From contig NC_014720.1 of assembly GCF_000166775.1 (NCBI RefSeq), positions 1,482,501 through 1,546,500 of the forward strand: a stretch of DNA of 64,000 nucleotides, written 5' to 3'. Below are positions 36,787 through 45,407 of this stretch, piece by piece. The position numbers and the translations under genes were made by a program. Under the pieces are notes generated by a model. It searched no databases. It saw nothing but the letters and a program-made list of their open reading frames with translations, and was not told where the DNA came from. This DNA is from Caldicellulosiruptor kronotskyensis 2002. Its GTDB lineage: Bacteria; Bacillota; Thermoanaerobacteria; Caldicellulosiruptorales; Caldicellulosiruptoraceae. Numbering within the stretch: position 1 is the first letter of the stretch; each line of letters begins with the position of its first letter.

Positions 36787-37560
36787 ATGGAAAACAGAGC
36801 TGATATAGGGGTCTTTGGCGGTTCTGGTTTTTACTCTTTAGAAGATAATGTTGAAGAGATAGAACTTGAAACACCATACGGAAAACCAAGCGACAAAATC
36901 TCTTTGGTTGAGATTGCAGGCAAAAAAGTAGCTTTTCTGCCCCGTCATGGCAAAAAACATCAATATCCTCCTCACTTGATTCCGTACAGAGCAAACATTT
37001 GGGCAATGAAGATGCTTGGAGTCAAAAAGATAATTGGACCAACAGCGTCAGGAAGCTTAAAGCCTGAGATAAAACCTGGTGACTTTGTTGTGTGTGACCA
37101 GTTTGTTGACAGGACATGGGGAAGGAAAGACACATTCTTTGAAGGACCTGAAGTAAGGCACATATCTGCCGCAAAGCCATACTGTGAATATTTGAGAAAA
37201 ATTGGAATTGAGTCTGCAAAAGAGCTTGGAATTACTGTGCATGAAAAGGGGACAGTTGTTGTAATACAAGGTCCGAGATTTTCCACAACTGCTGAGAGCA
37301 GATGGTTTTCAAGCATGGGCTGGGATGTTATTAACATGACACAGTATCCAGAAGTAATTCTTGCAAAAGAGCTTGGTATCTGTTATGTGAATATATCCCT
37401 TATTACAGACTATGACGCAGGACTTGAAGGAAGAGATGATATAAAGCCTGTGACAGAAGAAGAAGTTTACAGAGTCTTTAGAGAAAATAATGACAAAGTA
37501 AAAAAGCTTATATACAGAATGATTGAAAAGATTGATGTAGATTATGTTTGCGAGGAGTAA
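36787..37560 (+). CDS. mtnP: S-methyl-5'-thioadenosine phosphorylase
   Basis: This 257-residue purine nucleoside phosphorylase superfamily enzyme cleaves methylthioadenosine to adenine and methylthioribose-1-phosphate. Visible marks are IGVFGGSGFYSLE, FLPRHGKKHQYPPHLIPYRANIWAMK (phosphate and sugar site), GPTASGSLKPEIKPGDFVVCDQFVDRT, QGPRFSTTAESRWF and the substrate segment INMTQYPEVILAKELGICYV. It starts after TTGGAGGT. The product feeds MtnA encoded next. Confidence 0.93.
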   Translation: MENRADIGVFGGSGFYSLEDNVEEIELETPYGKPSDKISLVEIAGKKVAFLPRHGKKHQYPPHLIPYRANIWAMKMLGVKKIIGPTASGSLKPEIKPGDFVVCDQFVDRTWGRKDTFFEGPEVRHISAAKPYCEYLRKIGIESAKELGITVHEKGTVVVIQGPRFSTTAESRWFSSMGWDVINMTQYPEVILAKELGICYVNISLITDYDAGLEGRDDIKPVTEEEVYRVFRENNDKVKKLIYRMIEKIDVDYVCEE

Positions 37561-37568
37561 GAAGAAAG

Positions 37569-38597
37569 ATGAAACACTTTGAGTTTGAAAATGATAAGCT
37601 AATTGTGCTTGACCAGAGAAAGCTGCCATTTGAAAAAGAGTATTTTGTTTGTAGCACATATCAGGATGTATATGTAGCAATAAAGGATATGATTATAAGA
37701 GGAGCACCGCTTATTGGAATTGTTGCTGCATATGGAGTTGTATTGGGTTTTAAGGAGATAATTGAAAAGGATATGGAGTCCACTAAAATTTATGAGGTCA
37801 TAAACATTCTTGCAAGCTCAAGACCCACTGCTGTGAACCTTTTCTGGGCACTTGAGAGGATGAAAAAGATTTTTGAAGAGGCAAAAAATCTTTCTCAAAG
37901 CCAAATTTATAGTTTGCTGCTACAAGAGGCAAGGAAAATAGAAGATGAAGACAAAAGTATCAATAAAAAGATTGGTGAACATGGAAATACACTTATAAAA
38001 GAGGGTGCAAATATCCTTACTCACTGTAATGCAGGGGCTTTAGCAACAGGCGGGTATGGAACTGCACTTGGTGTTATCCGTGAAGCTCATTTTACCGGCA
38101 AGAATATTCATGTTTATGTAGATGAGACCAGGCCGTATCTTCAGGGGGCAAGGCTCACAGCTTTTGAACTTTCTGAAGATGGTATTCCCAATACAGTTAT
38201 TTGTGACAACATGGCAGGTTATCTTATGAAGCTTGGAAAAATTGATTGTGTTATAGTAGGGGCTGACAGAATCGCTTTAAATGGAGATACAGCAAACAAG
38301 ATTGGAACTTACTCTCTTTCTGTTTTGGCAAAGCACCATGGCATTCCTTTTTACATAGCAGCACCAGTATCAACCATTGATTTTAATATAAAATCAGGCT
38401 CAGAAATTCCTATTGAAGAGAGAAGCGAAGATGAAATAAGATTTTTCAATGATAAAAAGATTGTTCCGGATGGATCGAAGGTTTTTAATCCTGCATTTGA
38501 TGTAACACCGGCTGAGAACATTACTGCTATAATTACAGAAAAAGGTGTTATTTTCCCACCGTTTGAGGAGAATATTTCAAAACTTAAAGAAAAGTAG
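37569..38597 (+). CDS. mtnA: S-methyl-5-thioribose-1-phosphate isomerase
   Basis: This 342-residue eIF2B-like isomerase makes methylthioribulose-1-phosphate in the methionine salvage pathway. Typical segments are IKDMIIRGAPLIGIVAAYGV, the catalytic Cys in NILTHCNAGALATGGYGTALGVI, VDETRPYLQGARLTAFEL, and the Asp in IVGADRIALNGDTANKIGTYSL. The ATG at 37569 follows GAGGAG. It is 8 bases downstream of mtnP and followed by a terminator. No later salvage genes (mtnK, B, C, D) are present here. Confidence 0.94.
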   Translation: MKHFEFENDKLIVLDQRKLPFEKEYFVCSTYQDVYVAIKDMIIRGAPLIGIVAAYGVVLGFKEIIEKDMESTKIYEVINILASSRPTAVNLFWALERMKKIFEEAKNLSQSQIYSLLLQEARKIEDEDKSINKKIGEHGNTLIKEGANILTHCNAGALATGGYGTALGVIREAHFTGKNIHVYVDETRPYLQGARLTAFELSEDGIPNTVICDNMAGYLMKLGKIDCVIVGADRIALNGDTANKIGTYSLSVLAKHHGIPFYIAAPVSTIDFNIKSGSEIPIEERSEDEIRFFNDKKIVPDGSKVFNPAFDVTPAENITAIITEKGVIFPPFEENISKLKEK

Positions 38598-38606
38598 TCT
38601 GTCAAA

Positions 38607-38647
38607 AAACGGGGTATTGTAAGAATTGAGTACCCCGTTTATTTTTT
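38607..38647 (+). terminator. Terminator after mtnA
   Basis: A 10-bp stem AAACGGGGTA (38607-38616) / TACCCCGTTT (38631-38640), followed by ATTTTTTG. Confidence 0.9.
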
Positions 38648-38700
38648 GTAGCTATAAAGAATTAGTACTTAGAATGTCATTGCTTTTTTTCTGCTTAGAA

Positions 38701-38729
38701 TTGCATTTCATCTACATATGTGGTACAAT
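38701..38729 (+). promoter_or_regulatory. Promoter of the 38789 gene
   Basis: TTGCAT (38701-38706) and TACAAT (38724-38729), spaced 17 bases. Confidence 0.65.
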
Positions 38730-38788
38730 GTTTATAAACTAAGTTTTCTAAAAATTAATACAAAGTAAAATTAAGGGGGATTAAACAA

Positions 38789-39415
38789 ATGCAAAATATA
38801 TTTCGTAAATTAATGTTAATATTCTCTTTAATTCTCATTGGATCATTGGTATTATTAAGTATTAGTTTAAAAATCTCTCACATTAAGGCTGACACAATCT
38901 TAAATAAGCATAAGCCAGAAGACAATAGCTCCGAGAGAATTCATATTATAAAAAACAAAAAGAAATTTATAGCAGATATCATCTCAGTTTTACCCGTTGT
39001 TGAAGAAAAGAATATAAACAACTCAACTGTGGACAGCAACATAAGTAAAGTAAAAGCAGAAAGGCAAGTACATTATAAAATTATTAAAGCTGTGCTAAAT
39101 GAAGCCAATCACAAAAGCATCCTTGGTTTTGCTTCAAACAAAGATATATATTCATTTGTATCCGAAAAAGTCCTAAAAATACTCTTTCCCAAACCTACAC
39201 AAGATACTTATACCTGTTACTATAAGGTAGAACCTGCTGACCCCAAGCAAACCGTTATTTGGAACAAAAAAGGATATTTTTATTTTGTGTACTGCTTTAC
39301 AGACTCTTACACCATAAATCCAGCTGACCCTTATGGTGATATTAAAAAAATGGTTCTCTTGGTTGAGAAAATTAAAAACAAATGGATCATAAGCGATTTT
39401 TCAAGCAACAATTAA
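38789..39415 (+). CDS. Exported or membrane-anchored protein, unknown
   Basis: 208 residues. Residues about 7-30 form a membrane anchor or signal sequence (LMLIFSLILIGSLVLLSISL). The rest is a basic extracellular domain. Residues about 130-205 have an alternating beta pattern (TYTCYYKVEPADPKQTVIW, YFYFVYCFTDSYTINPADPYG, KNKWIISDFSSNN) like the NTF2/SnoaL-type stress domains of secreted Firmicute proteins. An AGGGGGAT site precedes the ATG. Alone on its strand, facing the convergent propeller operon. Function unknown. Confidence 0.65.
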   Translation: MQNIFRKLMLIFSLILIGSLVLLSISLKISHIKADTILNKHKPEDNSSERIHIIKNKKKFIADIISVLPVVEEKNINNSTVDSNISKVKAERQVHYKIIKAVLNEANHKSILGFASNKDIYSFVSEKVLKILFPKPTQDTYTCYYKVEPADPKQTVIWNKKGYFYFVYCFTDSYTINPADPYGDIKKMVLLVEKIKNKWIISDFSSNN

Positions 39416-39450
39416 AAATAGTGGCGACTTATAATAGTTGTTTATCAGCT

Positions 39451-40653
39451 CTAATGTATTCGAATAGTATCATAACTCACCAAATTTCCTCTTACTTTAA
39501 ACAACTGAAGTACTCTTTTGCTTTTTAGCTTGTAAATTGAACACCCTTTTCCACTTGAAAAGTATCCGCCTTTATCAGTAAAGTATATTCCATTTAAACC
39601 AACAACAGGCCAGTAGGTATTTATATTTTTTTGAATTTCGCTAATATATTCTAAACTTCCATTTTTAATATTTAATAGCACTAATTTTGCTCTAAAAGGA
39701 TCTCTAATATTTGAATAGTCACCAAATTCTTTATATCCAGGACTTCCCTGTGAGAAAATAAATTTATCTTCTGAAAAAGAATTTACAGGCGGAGAGCACA
39801 GCCCTGTATTTTTCGTAAACTCTGTTACATTCCCTGTTAATACGTCAGCAACTGAAACCCAAATATATGATGGATCAGCAGGAGTTGAAGTACTGATTGC
39901 AATATATCTGCTATCCGTGCTCCATGCAATAGAGTAAATAATTCTATATACATTATTGATTGGTAAATCTCCAAATCTTTCGTAAAGTAACTTCTTCTTA
40001 ATATTTTTATTTAAATCAATCAAAACCAGCGAGGTAGCAGCATCATTTTCTTTATTATCCATCTCACCACAGGCAATATACTTTCCGTTTGGTGAAAGAA
40101 CTGGCAAGCAAAATGAACCTCTTGCAACTTGTTTTAGTGAAAAAGTATATATTTTGTTTTTTGGAACATACTCTGATTTCAAAAGATACAGTCTTTTTTC
40201 AGTGGCAATAACAAACTCACCTGTTTGTTTATTAGCACTGATATATTTTATCATTTCTGGCATTTGGTTTCGATAAACTTCTTTTTTAGTTTTGTAATCA
40301 ACTAAAATTAACTCTTTCAAATCCTCACCACAATAAGCTACCTGATTTTTTCCCCATGCAAATAAGCGTACAGGAAAATAATCTAAACCTTTTATTTTAT
40401 TGCGGCTCATTTTGATTTTGAAAAGCAAATCTTCTTTGCCACTACTGTGCCTGATTTTGCCATAAAATAAAGCAAAAAAGTCACCATTTTCGGTTTTATC
40501 AAAACGCTCTACATAGCCTACTTTTTCTGAAATATTTCCTATTAGATGACTTATAATAACAAAACAAATTATTCCTGCTATTATTAAACTTATAGAAACG
40601 TTTAAAAATGTTTTTATTTTTACATTTCCTTTTTTCCAAATAGTTAAATTCAT
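39451..40653 (-). CDS. Membrane-anchored beta-propeller protein
   Basis: A 400-residue protein with a membrane anchor at about residues 12-40 (TFLNVSISLIIAGIICFVII). An extracytoplasmic domain of repeated strand groups follows, resembling a TolB/WD40-like beta-propeller: VLSPNGKYIACGEMDNK, IAWSTDSRYIAIS and FSEDKFIFSQGSPGY are typical blade pieces. The ATG at 40653 follows GAGGGGA; a longer frame has no site. It is the last gene of the blaI-blaR1-like operon. Role unknown; ligand or cell-wall sensing is possible. A frameshifted relative lies at 43499-44730. Confidence 0.7.
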   Translation of the reverse strand: MNLTIWKKGNVKIKTFLNVSISLIIAGIICFVIISHLIGNISEKVGYVERFDKTENGDFFALFYGKIRHSSGKEDLLFKIKMSRNKIKGLDYFPVRLFAWGKNQVAYCGEDLKELILVDYKTKKEVYRNQMPEMIKYISANKQTGEFVIATEKRLYLLKSEYVPKNKIYTFSLKQVARGSFCLPVLSPNGKYIACGEMDNKENDAATSLVLIDLNKNIKKKLLYERFGDLPINNVYRIIYSIAWSTDSRYIAISTSTPADPSYIWVSVADVLTGNVTEFTKNTGLCSPPVNSFSEDKFIFSQGSPGYKEFGDYSNIRDPFRAKLVLLNIKNGSLEYISEIQKNINTYWPVVGLNGIYFTDKGGYFSSGKGCSIYKLKSKRVLQLFKVRGNLVSYDTIRIH

Positions 40654-40675
40654 AATTTTTCGTCCCCTCGAGATA

Positions 40676-41320
40676 TTACTCTTTGAGGTTAACATGTTTA
40701 AACGCAACTACCTTACACTCATAACAGTCATAACCTATATCTTCGTATCTATTTACTATTTCTCCTTTTGCGTTATATAAGATTAAGTCTTTTAGCTTTT
40801 TATAACCGTCTACAATAACAATATATCCCTTATCACCTTTTACATTTTCTATTAGTTTTGTCCCATTTTCAAATTCAAATACCATTTTAGTGTAGTTAGT
40901 AGGCTTTCGTGCGCCTGTTGATGGTATCCATGTAGAGGTATTTAAGTTACAAAAATAAATGCTTTTTCCTTTATATTTAACTCGATTTACTCCAAATCCC
41001 ATACTCATTGCTGGATACCCAGCAGATGCATACCATAACGCTTTATTGTTTTCAACCAAACATAACAAATATTGGGGTGAATTATCGGTAGTCATATAAA
41101 ATAAAAATAGATACCAATTATCATGTTTTTTATATTTAAGTACATTAAAATTCTTATTTTTAACCATATAAAAAGCGTCTGACAATGCTGAAAAAGCTAT
41201 TTTTTGAGCTTTAGTGTATTCATCTTCTTTTTTTGTAAAATCCTTTCTTGTGCACCCGCTTATATTTAGCATCATTAGTGTGAATAATAAAATATATGGA
41301 ATAACTTTTTTTATCTTCAA
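40676..41320 (-). CDS. Lipoprotein, unknown
   Basis: 214 residues with a lipoprotein signal peptide. The hydrophobic stretch VIPYILLFTLMML is followed by lipobox LNISGC, and Cys 23 would be lipidated after LspA cleavage. The mature domain (about 190 residues) shows mixed alpha/beta patterns (VKNKNFNVLKYKKHDNWYLF, DKGYIVIVDGYKKLKDLILY). I recognise no family. The TTG start follows GGGAGG. It sits between the M56 protease and the propeller gene, so it probably acts outside the membrane together with them. Confidence 0.7.
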   Translation of the reverse strand: MKIKKVIPYILLFTLMMLNISGCTRKDFTKKEDEYTKAQKIAFSALSDAFYMVKNKNFNVLKYKKHDNWYLFLFYMTTDNSPQYLLCLVENNKALWYASAGYPAMSMGFGVNRVKYKGKSIYFCNLNTSTWIPSTGARKPTNYTKMVFEFENGTKLIENVKGDKGYIVIVDGYKKLKDLILYNAKGEIVNRYEDIGYDCYECKVVAFKHVNLKE

Positions 41321-41353
41321 TGTATTCGCCTCCCATTTTATAATATCATGTTA

Positions 41354-42913
41354 CTATTCAATACCAAAATCTCTATCTATTTGCTTTTTTATTTGCTCGT
41401 AATCAGGTTCTGGTAACTTTTGGTCAGTAGAGAATTCATAATGCATTAAGGCCCATTTGTCATAGATATGCTTTGTAATTTTCCATGTCCCATCCTGCTT
41501 TTCTAATTCAAAAATATTATCACCATAAGAAATAAATGATGGATATGCTTCTTTCAGTTTTATCTCTAAGTCAATAACTACCTTGGCTTTGTTGCCATCA
41601 AGTTCTATTTCCTTGTAATGAAGTTCATATGGAAAATGTCTATTCTCAACATAACAATATTTTTTTTCGTCTGTATATTTTCTTCTGAATACTAACATTT
41701 TTAATGCAACAACTTTATTATGATTCTGTATCTTTGACATATCCAAGTACGGTGTTATATCTATATACTCCATTTGAAGATAAGATTTGTACTGTGTTTC
41801 ATAAAATCCTTCTATAGTTGATTTGATTGCTTCTATTTCATCGCTATCAAAACTCAAAATATCTTTTGCCCATATTTGAACAAATGCACTTAAGAATATT
41901 GTTGTTGATACTAACACTACAACAAACACCTTTGCACCTTTGCTCATTTTCCTTGACTCCAAACTCATAATAAACCTAAATCTCTCAACAATGCTTTCTT
42001 TCTTACCTACCAGACCAAATGCCGCGCCTGCTCCACTGCCTATACTCACCAAAAGTGTGTTATAAAGTACCTCTGCATACCTTCTTTTGCCATCCTTCTT
42101 AAGCTTTCTTATTACTTCTTCGTCACATGAATATTCACATTCTCTATTTAGCTTTAAAACTGCAAAATATACCAAGGGGTTAAACCAGTGAAGTGCATTT
42201 ATTAATTTGCTTAGCCATTTAACAAGTATATCTTTTCTCTTGAAGTGTACAAGTTCATGTCTTATGATTAATCTTAAATCTTCTCTTACTATGTCCTTTG
42301 TTGGTATTACTAAGATCGGAGTAATTATTCCGATTAACATAGGTGTTTGTATAATATCACTTTCTAATATCTTTATCTTTTTTGGAATTTTTCTTAGATT
42401 GCAATACCTTTCAATCATTCTCCTGCAATATTCATTTGAACATTCTCGTGAACTTCTTATAAGTATCATTTTAAACCAAATATACCTTATCAAAAACCAT
42501 GCAAAAAATACTATAGCACCTACAAGCCAGACATAACCAATAAATTCTACAAATTTTTCAAGGTTAAAATAACTAATATTTTTATAAGGCAGGGCAATTA
42601 AAGCCCCACCTTGTGCTGTATTTTCTGTTAGTTGTAAGTTCAATGCATTGTTGTTATTTAATTTTGAGGTCATATGACTGCTGTTGCCTAATATAATACT
42701 CTGATTTAGTACTCTACTATCTTTCTTACAAAATTTAATCAATACATTCCATGGAATGGTGAAACAAAAAAGCCCTACCATCCAAATATAATACCTTGCC
42801 CTTGCACTCAAATGCTCTTTAAAGATTTTGCTCAAAATAGCAAATATCAAAACAGCTATGCTTCCACCTACTGTCATTACTAAAATCCATTTGAATATAA
42901 CTTCTATATTCAT
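41354..42913 (-). CDS. M56 family membrane protease, BlaR1/MecR1-like, with a different C-terminal sensor
   Basis: 519 residues. Four membrane helices at about 8-30, 41-62, 121-148 and 326-348 surround a cytosolic-side zinc protease domain with HELVH (219-223) and the downstream acidic ligand in RECEYSCDEEV (257-267). In BlaR1 the extracellular domain binds penicillin and carries SxxK; here residues 350-519 have no such motif and instead show an NTF2-like pattern (IEAIKSTIEGFYETQYKSY, then VVIDLEIKLKEAYPSF). Signal probably leads to cleavage of the BlaI-type repressor encoded next to it. GAGGAG site; 7 bases after blaI. Confidence 0.85.
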   Translation of the reverse strand: MNIEVIFKWILVMTVGGSIAVLIFAILSKIFKEHLSARARYYIWMVGLFCFTIPWNVLIKFCKKDSRVLNQSIILGNSSHMTSKLNNNNALNLQLTENTAQGGALIALPYKNISYFNLEKFVEFIGYVWLVGAIVFFAWFLIRYIWFKMILIRSSRECSNEYCRRMIERYCNLRKIPKKIKILESDIIQTPMLIGIITPILVIPTKDIVREDLRLIIRHELVHFKRKDILVKWLSKLINALHWFNPLVYFAVLKLNRECEYSCDEEVIRKLKKDGKRRYAEVLYNTLLVSIGSGAGAAFGLVGKKESIVERFRFIMSLESRKMSKGAKVFVVVLVSTTIFLSAFVQIWAKDILSFDSDEIEAIKSTIEGFYETQYKSYLQMEYIDITPYLDMSKIQNHNKVVALKMLVFRRKYTDEKKYCYVENRHFPYELHYKEIELDGNKAKVVIDLEIKLKEAYPSFISYGDNIFELEKQDGTWKITKHIYDKWALMHYEFSTDQKLPEPDYEQIKKQIDRDFGIE

Positions 42914-42920
42914 CTCATCT

Positions 42921-43301
42921 CTACTCCTCTTTTCTTAATAACTTCTTAATCTCCTCAAGCTCTTCTTTTTTTAGGTTTCCACTTTCAACTAATGCTGCTA
43001 ATAAATCTTTTACAGAGCCATTAAATAGCTTATTCAATACCCTTGCTGTTTCTATCTTTGCGTATTCCTCTTTGCTAATAGAAGGACTGTAGTAGTAAAG
43101 TTTATCTTTTTTCTCTTGCTTTATTGCTTTCTTTTTTACAAGCCTGTCAATCAAGGTGTATATGGTTGACTTTTCCCATTTGATGTCTTTTTCTTTTAAC
43201 CTTTGCACTATCTCTGGAGCACTGAGGGGCTTTCCTTCTTCCCATAAAACTTTCATAACCTCTAACTCAGCTTCTGACGGCTTTAATAATTCTTTGTTCA
43301 T
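42921..43301 (-). CDS. BlaI/MecI-family transcriptional repressor
   Basis: A 126-residue winged-helix repressor (PSEAELEVMKVLWEEGKPLSAPEIV, then WEKSTIYTLIDRLVKKKAI as recognition helix and wing) with a C-terminal dimer and cleavage region. It normally binds TACA/TGTA-type palindromes and is removed by the partner M56 protease. The ATG at 43301 was chosen because the upstream GTG lies inside the ribosome site. It heads the operon with the M56 protease, lipoprotein and propeller genes. No beta-lactamase or penicillin-binding-protein gene is nearby. Confidence 0.9.
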   Translation of the reverse strand: MNKELLKPSEAELEVMKVLWEEGKPLSAPEIVQRLKEKDIKWEKSTIYTLIDRLVKKKAIKQEKKDKLYYYSPSISKEEYAKIETARVLNKLFNGSVKDLLAALVESGNLKKEELEEIKKLLRKEE

Positions 43302-43342
43302 TTTCTTCACTCTCCCTTTACAATTGTGATTACATAATATAT

Positions 43343-43370
43343 TTTACAATAGTAAAAAATATTTTGTAAA
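43343..43370 (-). promoter_or_regulatory. Probable BlaI-type operator
   Basis: Inverted repeat TTTACAA (43343-43349) / TTGTAAA (43364-43370) upstream of the repressor gene, with the TACA/TGTA cores favoured by BlaI/MecI. A near copy is present at 45162-45189, upstream of the deleted blaI remnant. Binding is inferred. Confidence 0.55.
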
Positions 43371-43421
43371 GAAGGTTTTTTTGAAATGATTTTTATTTCC
43401 TTTTTTATAACTGAAAAGTAA

Positions 43422-43450
43422 AAATAATGAGACTGCCCTTTTGGACAGTC
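43422..43450 (-). terminator. Terminator after the split propeller gene
   Basis: Minus-strand stem GACTGTCC / GGGCAGTC with AAAA loop, followed by ATTATTTTT. Confidence 0.7.
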
Positions 43451-43498
43451 CCTGTTATCTTAATCAATTGCCATTATCAATTTACAATTGTTGGTTAT

Positions 43499-44730
43499 TC
43501 ACTTTAAAAATAAATACTCACTATATTTTCCGTTAGTATTATCTTTAAAATAACTTCTTATAAATAAATTAGTAGAAGGAGTTTCAGAATAAAGCATGAT
43601 ATAATTGGAATATCCTTTTTGCAGTTTTAAATATGGAATCTTGTAATATTTTAAATCTTTTAATGAAAATATATAAATACCGTCTTTTAAGTAATTGCCG
43701 TACCAAGACAAATATCCTCCTGAAACATATGGGTCTGCAAATGTAATCATATTTGAATTTTTCATAGAATACAATTCAGGGTATACTATTATTTTCCATC
43801 TAATTGGTGCTTTTGATATATCACATAAAACTATTTGATCTTGAGAACTTATGCCATTTATATGGCGAAGAGCAATAACATAATTTTTATAAATCCTTGG
43901 TATTACAAGTTCATTATTTGGAGAGATTCTCGTTTTTTTCTTTTTTTCGATATTATATAAGTATATTTCTCCACTTTCTATCCTCATTGTATGAGTTTCT
44001 TCAATATTTGATATACACCAAACTATATTATCACCATAAATAGATGGAGGATATATTAATCTATTTTCTTTTTCAGGTATTTTTTCAATTATAGAATATT
44101 TTTTTGTTTTCATATCAAATAATTTTATAACTAAATAGATAATTCCTTTTCTATCCTTTTCGTAGTTTAAGTAAACAACTTTGCCATTGTGAGCAAATAT
44201 ATCTCTCCACATAACACTTGCTTTAGCTTTCATATCATCATTAGCTGAAATACTGTTTCATTACATTTATCAATCAAGCAGATAGTATTGGTATTAATAT
44301 CATATCCATATAACTTCCAATTGCAACTTAGATATAAATATCCCTTTTTTCTTTCTCCTTCTATCCAATAGAAATATCTTCCATCAAAGTTTTCAGCAAT
44401 GCTCAGAAAATTTTTTTCAGTAATTTTGTATATCAACTTTGTATAGTTTTTTTTAATGTCTTTAATAAAATATGCATCTTCATTGTTAGAAAGTCCAATA
44501 AATCTGTTTGAGTCAATAGCAATAATCAAATTTTCATCTTTATTCTTTTTAAATGTTTTTAAAAGAATATTATTAAAATTACCCTCATTTTTGGGAAAAT
44601 ATTCAAAAAGATTTTTACCATATACTATTCGCGGTAATGGTTGACTATTAATGAATTTAAGAAAAGAAAATAAAATAAAAACAGTTATTAAAATAAATAT
44701 TTTTTTCGTAGTTTTTGATATATTACACAT
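43499..44730 (-). pseudogene. Frameshifted membrane-anchored beta-propeller protein
   Basis: Two adjoining frames make one protein of about 410 residues. The first (44730 to about 44250) has an anchor (KIFILITVFILFSFLKFI) and blade-like strands. It runs off into a stop at 44230 after DKCNET. The second (from about 44250 to 43499) is open upstream through SISANDDMKAKASVMWRD and carries the remaining blades (YGDNIVWCISNIEE, YLSWYGNYLKDGIYIFS). A one-base shift near 44245-44255 separates them. Length and layout equal the intact relative at 39451-40653. The GAGGAG site before 44730 is intact. Confidence 0.7.
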
Positions 44731-44776
44731 TTTTACTTCTCCTCGTTTCTGTGATTTTATTTGATCTAATTTAAAA

Positions 44777-45046
44777 TTACCAAACGATACCTCTGTCTTT
44801 GCATAATTTGACGAATTCGCTATAATTATCAGTCAATTTACATCCGTTATTGTATTTAGATGAATCTGAATAATAAATTTGATGATTTACTGGATCATAA
44901 CCAATTAATGCAATATAATGCCAATATTCTTTTTGTCTATCATAACTAGGTAGATGATAGCCACCTGCAACCATATGAATATCTGCGATAACACCATATC
45001 CAAATTGAACATCATTAAAAACAATTTTTATTGATAAAACCTTTCT
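44777..45046 (-). pseudogene. C39-type peptidase fragment, C-terminal part
   Basis: An open frame without a start encodes about 89 residues. It holds VIADIHMVAGGYHLPSYDRQ and the His-containing strand HYIALIGYDPVNHQIYYSD of C39/papain-like cysteine peptidases (C39_2 type). The catalytic Cys half is missing. It follows the deleted blaI remnant in the same frame, directly after its stop, so a deletion has fused the two. Confidence 0.7.
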
Positions 45047-45121
45047 TCACTCCCATTTGATGTCTTTTTTTAACCTCACCTCTAACTCAGCTTCTGATGG
45101 CTTTAATAAATCTTTGTTCAT
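45047..45121 (-). pseudogene. Deleted duplicate of the blaI gene
   Basis: 24 codons: the first 15 equal the start of the BlaI-type repressor (MNKDLLKPSEAELEV), then about 23 codons are missing and the frame resumes at RLKKDIKWE and stops. The upstream 60 bases, including the operator-like repeat (45162-45189), are also duplicated. Confidence 0.8.
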
Positions 45122-45189
45122 TTTCTTCACTCTCCTTTTACAATTGTAGTTACATTTATATTTTACAACAGTAAAAAGTAGTTTGTAAA

Positions 45190-45407
45190 GATGTTTTTGA
45201 AAAGTTTTTTGAAATTTTTGATGCAGATTCATAAGAGAAGTATAATTTTTATTTGGCAATCTACGACGATGCAGGAAAATGAACACTTAATATGTTATAA
45301 TTAACACATAAAAAAGCTCCCTTTTCTTGGCATTTGTTTTTTATAATTTGTAAGCTATATAGCCAAGACAAGGAAGCTTCTTCTTGACATTGTCAGACTG
45401 ATGTATT
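45190..45407. other. Gap with remnant promoter region and aroB terminator
   Basis: Apart from the terminator of aroB (45311-45379) no gene is visible. The right part of the duplicated blaI leader fades out near 45200. Confidence 0.5.
45311..45379 (-). terminator. Terminator after aroB
   Basis: A long imperfect stem on the minus strand (AGCTTCCTTGTCTTGGC pairing with GCCAAGAAAAGGGAGCT), with a loop of about 30 bases, ends in TTTTTT. Confidence 0.75.

Noticed and set aside
41354..43301. A beta-lactam resistance operon
   Set aside because: Although repressor and protease resemble BlaI/BlaR1, there is no beta-lactamase or penicillin-binding protein, and the sensor domain lacks the SxxK motif.
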